In this document: positions 31,647 to 32,563 of the stretch, piece after piece
How positions within the stretch are numbered: the stretch's first letter is position 1
How the letters are laid out: every line of letters begins with the position of its first letter
Origin: Acanthaster planci
Taxonomy: Eukaryota; Echinodermata; Asteroidea; Valvatida; Acanthasteridae
NCBI RefSeq assembly: GCF_001949145.1
Contig: NW_019091501.1
Coordinates: 312,001-344,563 of the forward strand
Reading direction: 5' to 3'
DNA length: 32,563 nucleotides
Notes under the pieces: model-generated
The model's database searches: none
What the model saw: only the letters and a program-made list of their open reading frames with translations
Told to the model about the DNA's origin: nothing
Made by a program: the position numbers and the translations under genes

Positions 31647-32563
31647 CTGCAAAGTCAACAAAAACAGCCCATGAAACACAAAACAGTTGCAACACTGCAA
31701 AGTGAGCAATCACTAAGAAAACCTCAACAATCTTGAGCAAACAAAAAACAGTACGATAAATTCAAACTGACAATTTTTTCCCATTGCCAAACAGGAGAAA
31801 TAATTTCAAGTGATTTTGCACCTTTCTAAGCAACATACATACATCCAAATTATGGGTGGTGGTGGGGGGGGTTACATTGTTTAACTCCCTCAAGGAAGTA
31901 TCGAGCTACATGCTGCCATTTGGTGACATTCACCCTGCACCTATATTGTGTACAAGTAGGAGAAAATATGGGCATCTTGCCAACTCCACCCTGTATGCTC
32001 CAGTTTTTGTTAAGTCAATTTCGTCAAAGCTTGAGTGGCGCAATCACAGCTTTCACTGGACAAAATAAATCAGTGTCTTCATGACCCCTGCACCCATTCA
32101 TCTCCTGCGTGACCTGCATCGTTGACCACTTGCAAACGGTTCGCATTTCACAATGAACTGGCCTAAGGAATTTTTCCTTCAAATCTTTCACTTTTTTTAA
32201 AACGACACAATTGATTTTTACAAATTAATGGTATACTGTATGCAATATATGGTATGTTGACCAGTTCTCAAACTCACGGGTAAGTACGACACAACACATA
32301 ATTTTTGAGAGTCATCTGTACAGGATTTGGAACATTTCTCACACAGGTGTTACTTTGCCTTAGAAGCCAAGTACATCATTCCAGTCCAAACTCTACCACA
32401 CAGTCACCTCAATTGACTTTAACCACTTCATGCTGGGGCATTTTTCAATGTTGACGATGCTGGGCCGTCATGACTACCATTTTTTTCCCGTGTTTTCAAA
32501 ATCCTTCAAAAATTCATCATTTCATTTAACGGTCGTTTATAGCCACACGAAGTAATTTTTAGG
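31647..32563 (-). other. Cortactin intron, right edge of window
   Basis: No further GFGG-type repeat exon is visible here. The upstream repeats, acidic N-terminus and promoter must lie beyond the window. It contains a G-rich run at 31856-31872. Confidence 0.6.

Noticed and set aside
1-32563. CRISPR array, operon or prokaryotic mobile island
   Set aside because: Gene structure is clearly split by GT-AG introns and both families are animal proteins.

Overview
This window is animal nuclear DNA. Two multi-exon genes lie in it, split by phase-compatible GT-AG introns that are full of degenerate transposons and tRNA-derived SINEs. The intron style, the repeat types and the frequent ACATGTA words suggest an invertebrate deuterostome, and I lean towards a lancelet (Branchiostoma); that species guess is inference. 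There are two assembly gaps, at 9185-9497 and 21279-21319.

Left two thirds, + strand (769-20488): the 3' part of a senataxin-like SF1B helicase gene. Thirteen exons splice in one continuous frame to about 969 residues. They cover the whole helicase core (Q motif, Walker A, Ia, DE-A, GDPK, QHRMHP, QFQGRE, LTRAR) and a long disordered basic tail. The N-terminal exons lie upstream of base 1. Two ATPase motifs are degenerate: Walker A reads GPPATGRT, with Arg in place of the catalytic Lys, and motif III reads GDPKLTRATV, without the usual Gln-Leu-Pro-Pro. This copy may therefore be impaired, or it may be a divergent paralogue.

Right third, - strand (31646 down to 24499): the 3' part of a cortactin gene. 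Eleven exons join in frame to 433 residues: the second half of one 37-residue actin-binding repeat, four complete repeats, a final half repeat, a charged helical segment, a proline- and tyrosine-rich linker, and a C-terminal SH3 domain. The first exons (N-terminal acidic region and first repeats) lie beyond base 32563.

The two genes converge tail to tail, with about 4 kb between stop codons. I see no third gene there; it probably holds the two 3' UTRs.

The helicase introns carry the most interesting non-genic structure. A roughly 3.3 kb degenerate DIRS-type tyrosine-recombinase retrotransposon (about 14421-17690) keeps 128-bp inverted terminal repeats and the internal complementary region that is diagnostic of the class. 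A family of pogo/Tc1-like elements with TA flanks is present in two complete copies (1465-2364 and 5346-6289), one shortened copy (about 18129-18574) and one lone end inside the DIRS element (15764). A separate inverted-repeat element lies at 7818-8650. A hAT-like MITE (28283-28511) and several tRNA-derived SINEs lie in introns of both genes. No prokaryotic features, CRISPR arrays or intact tRNA/rRNA genes were seen.
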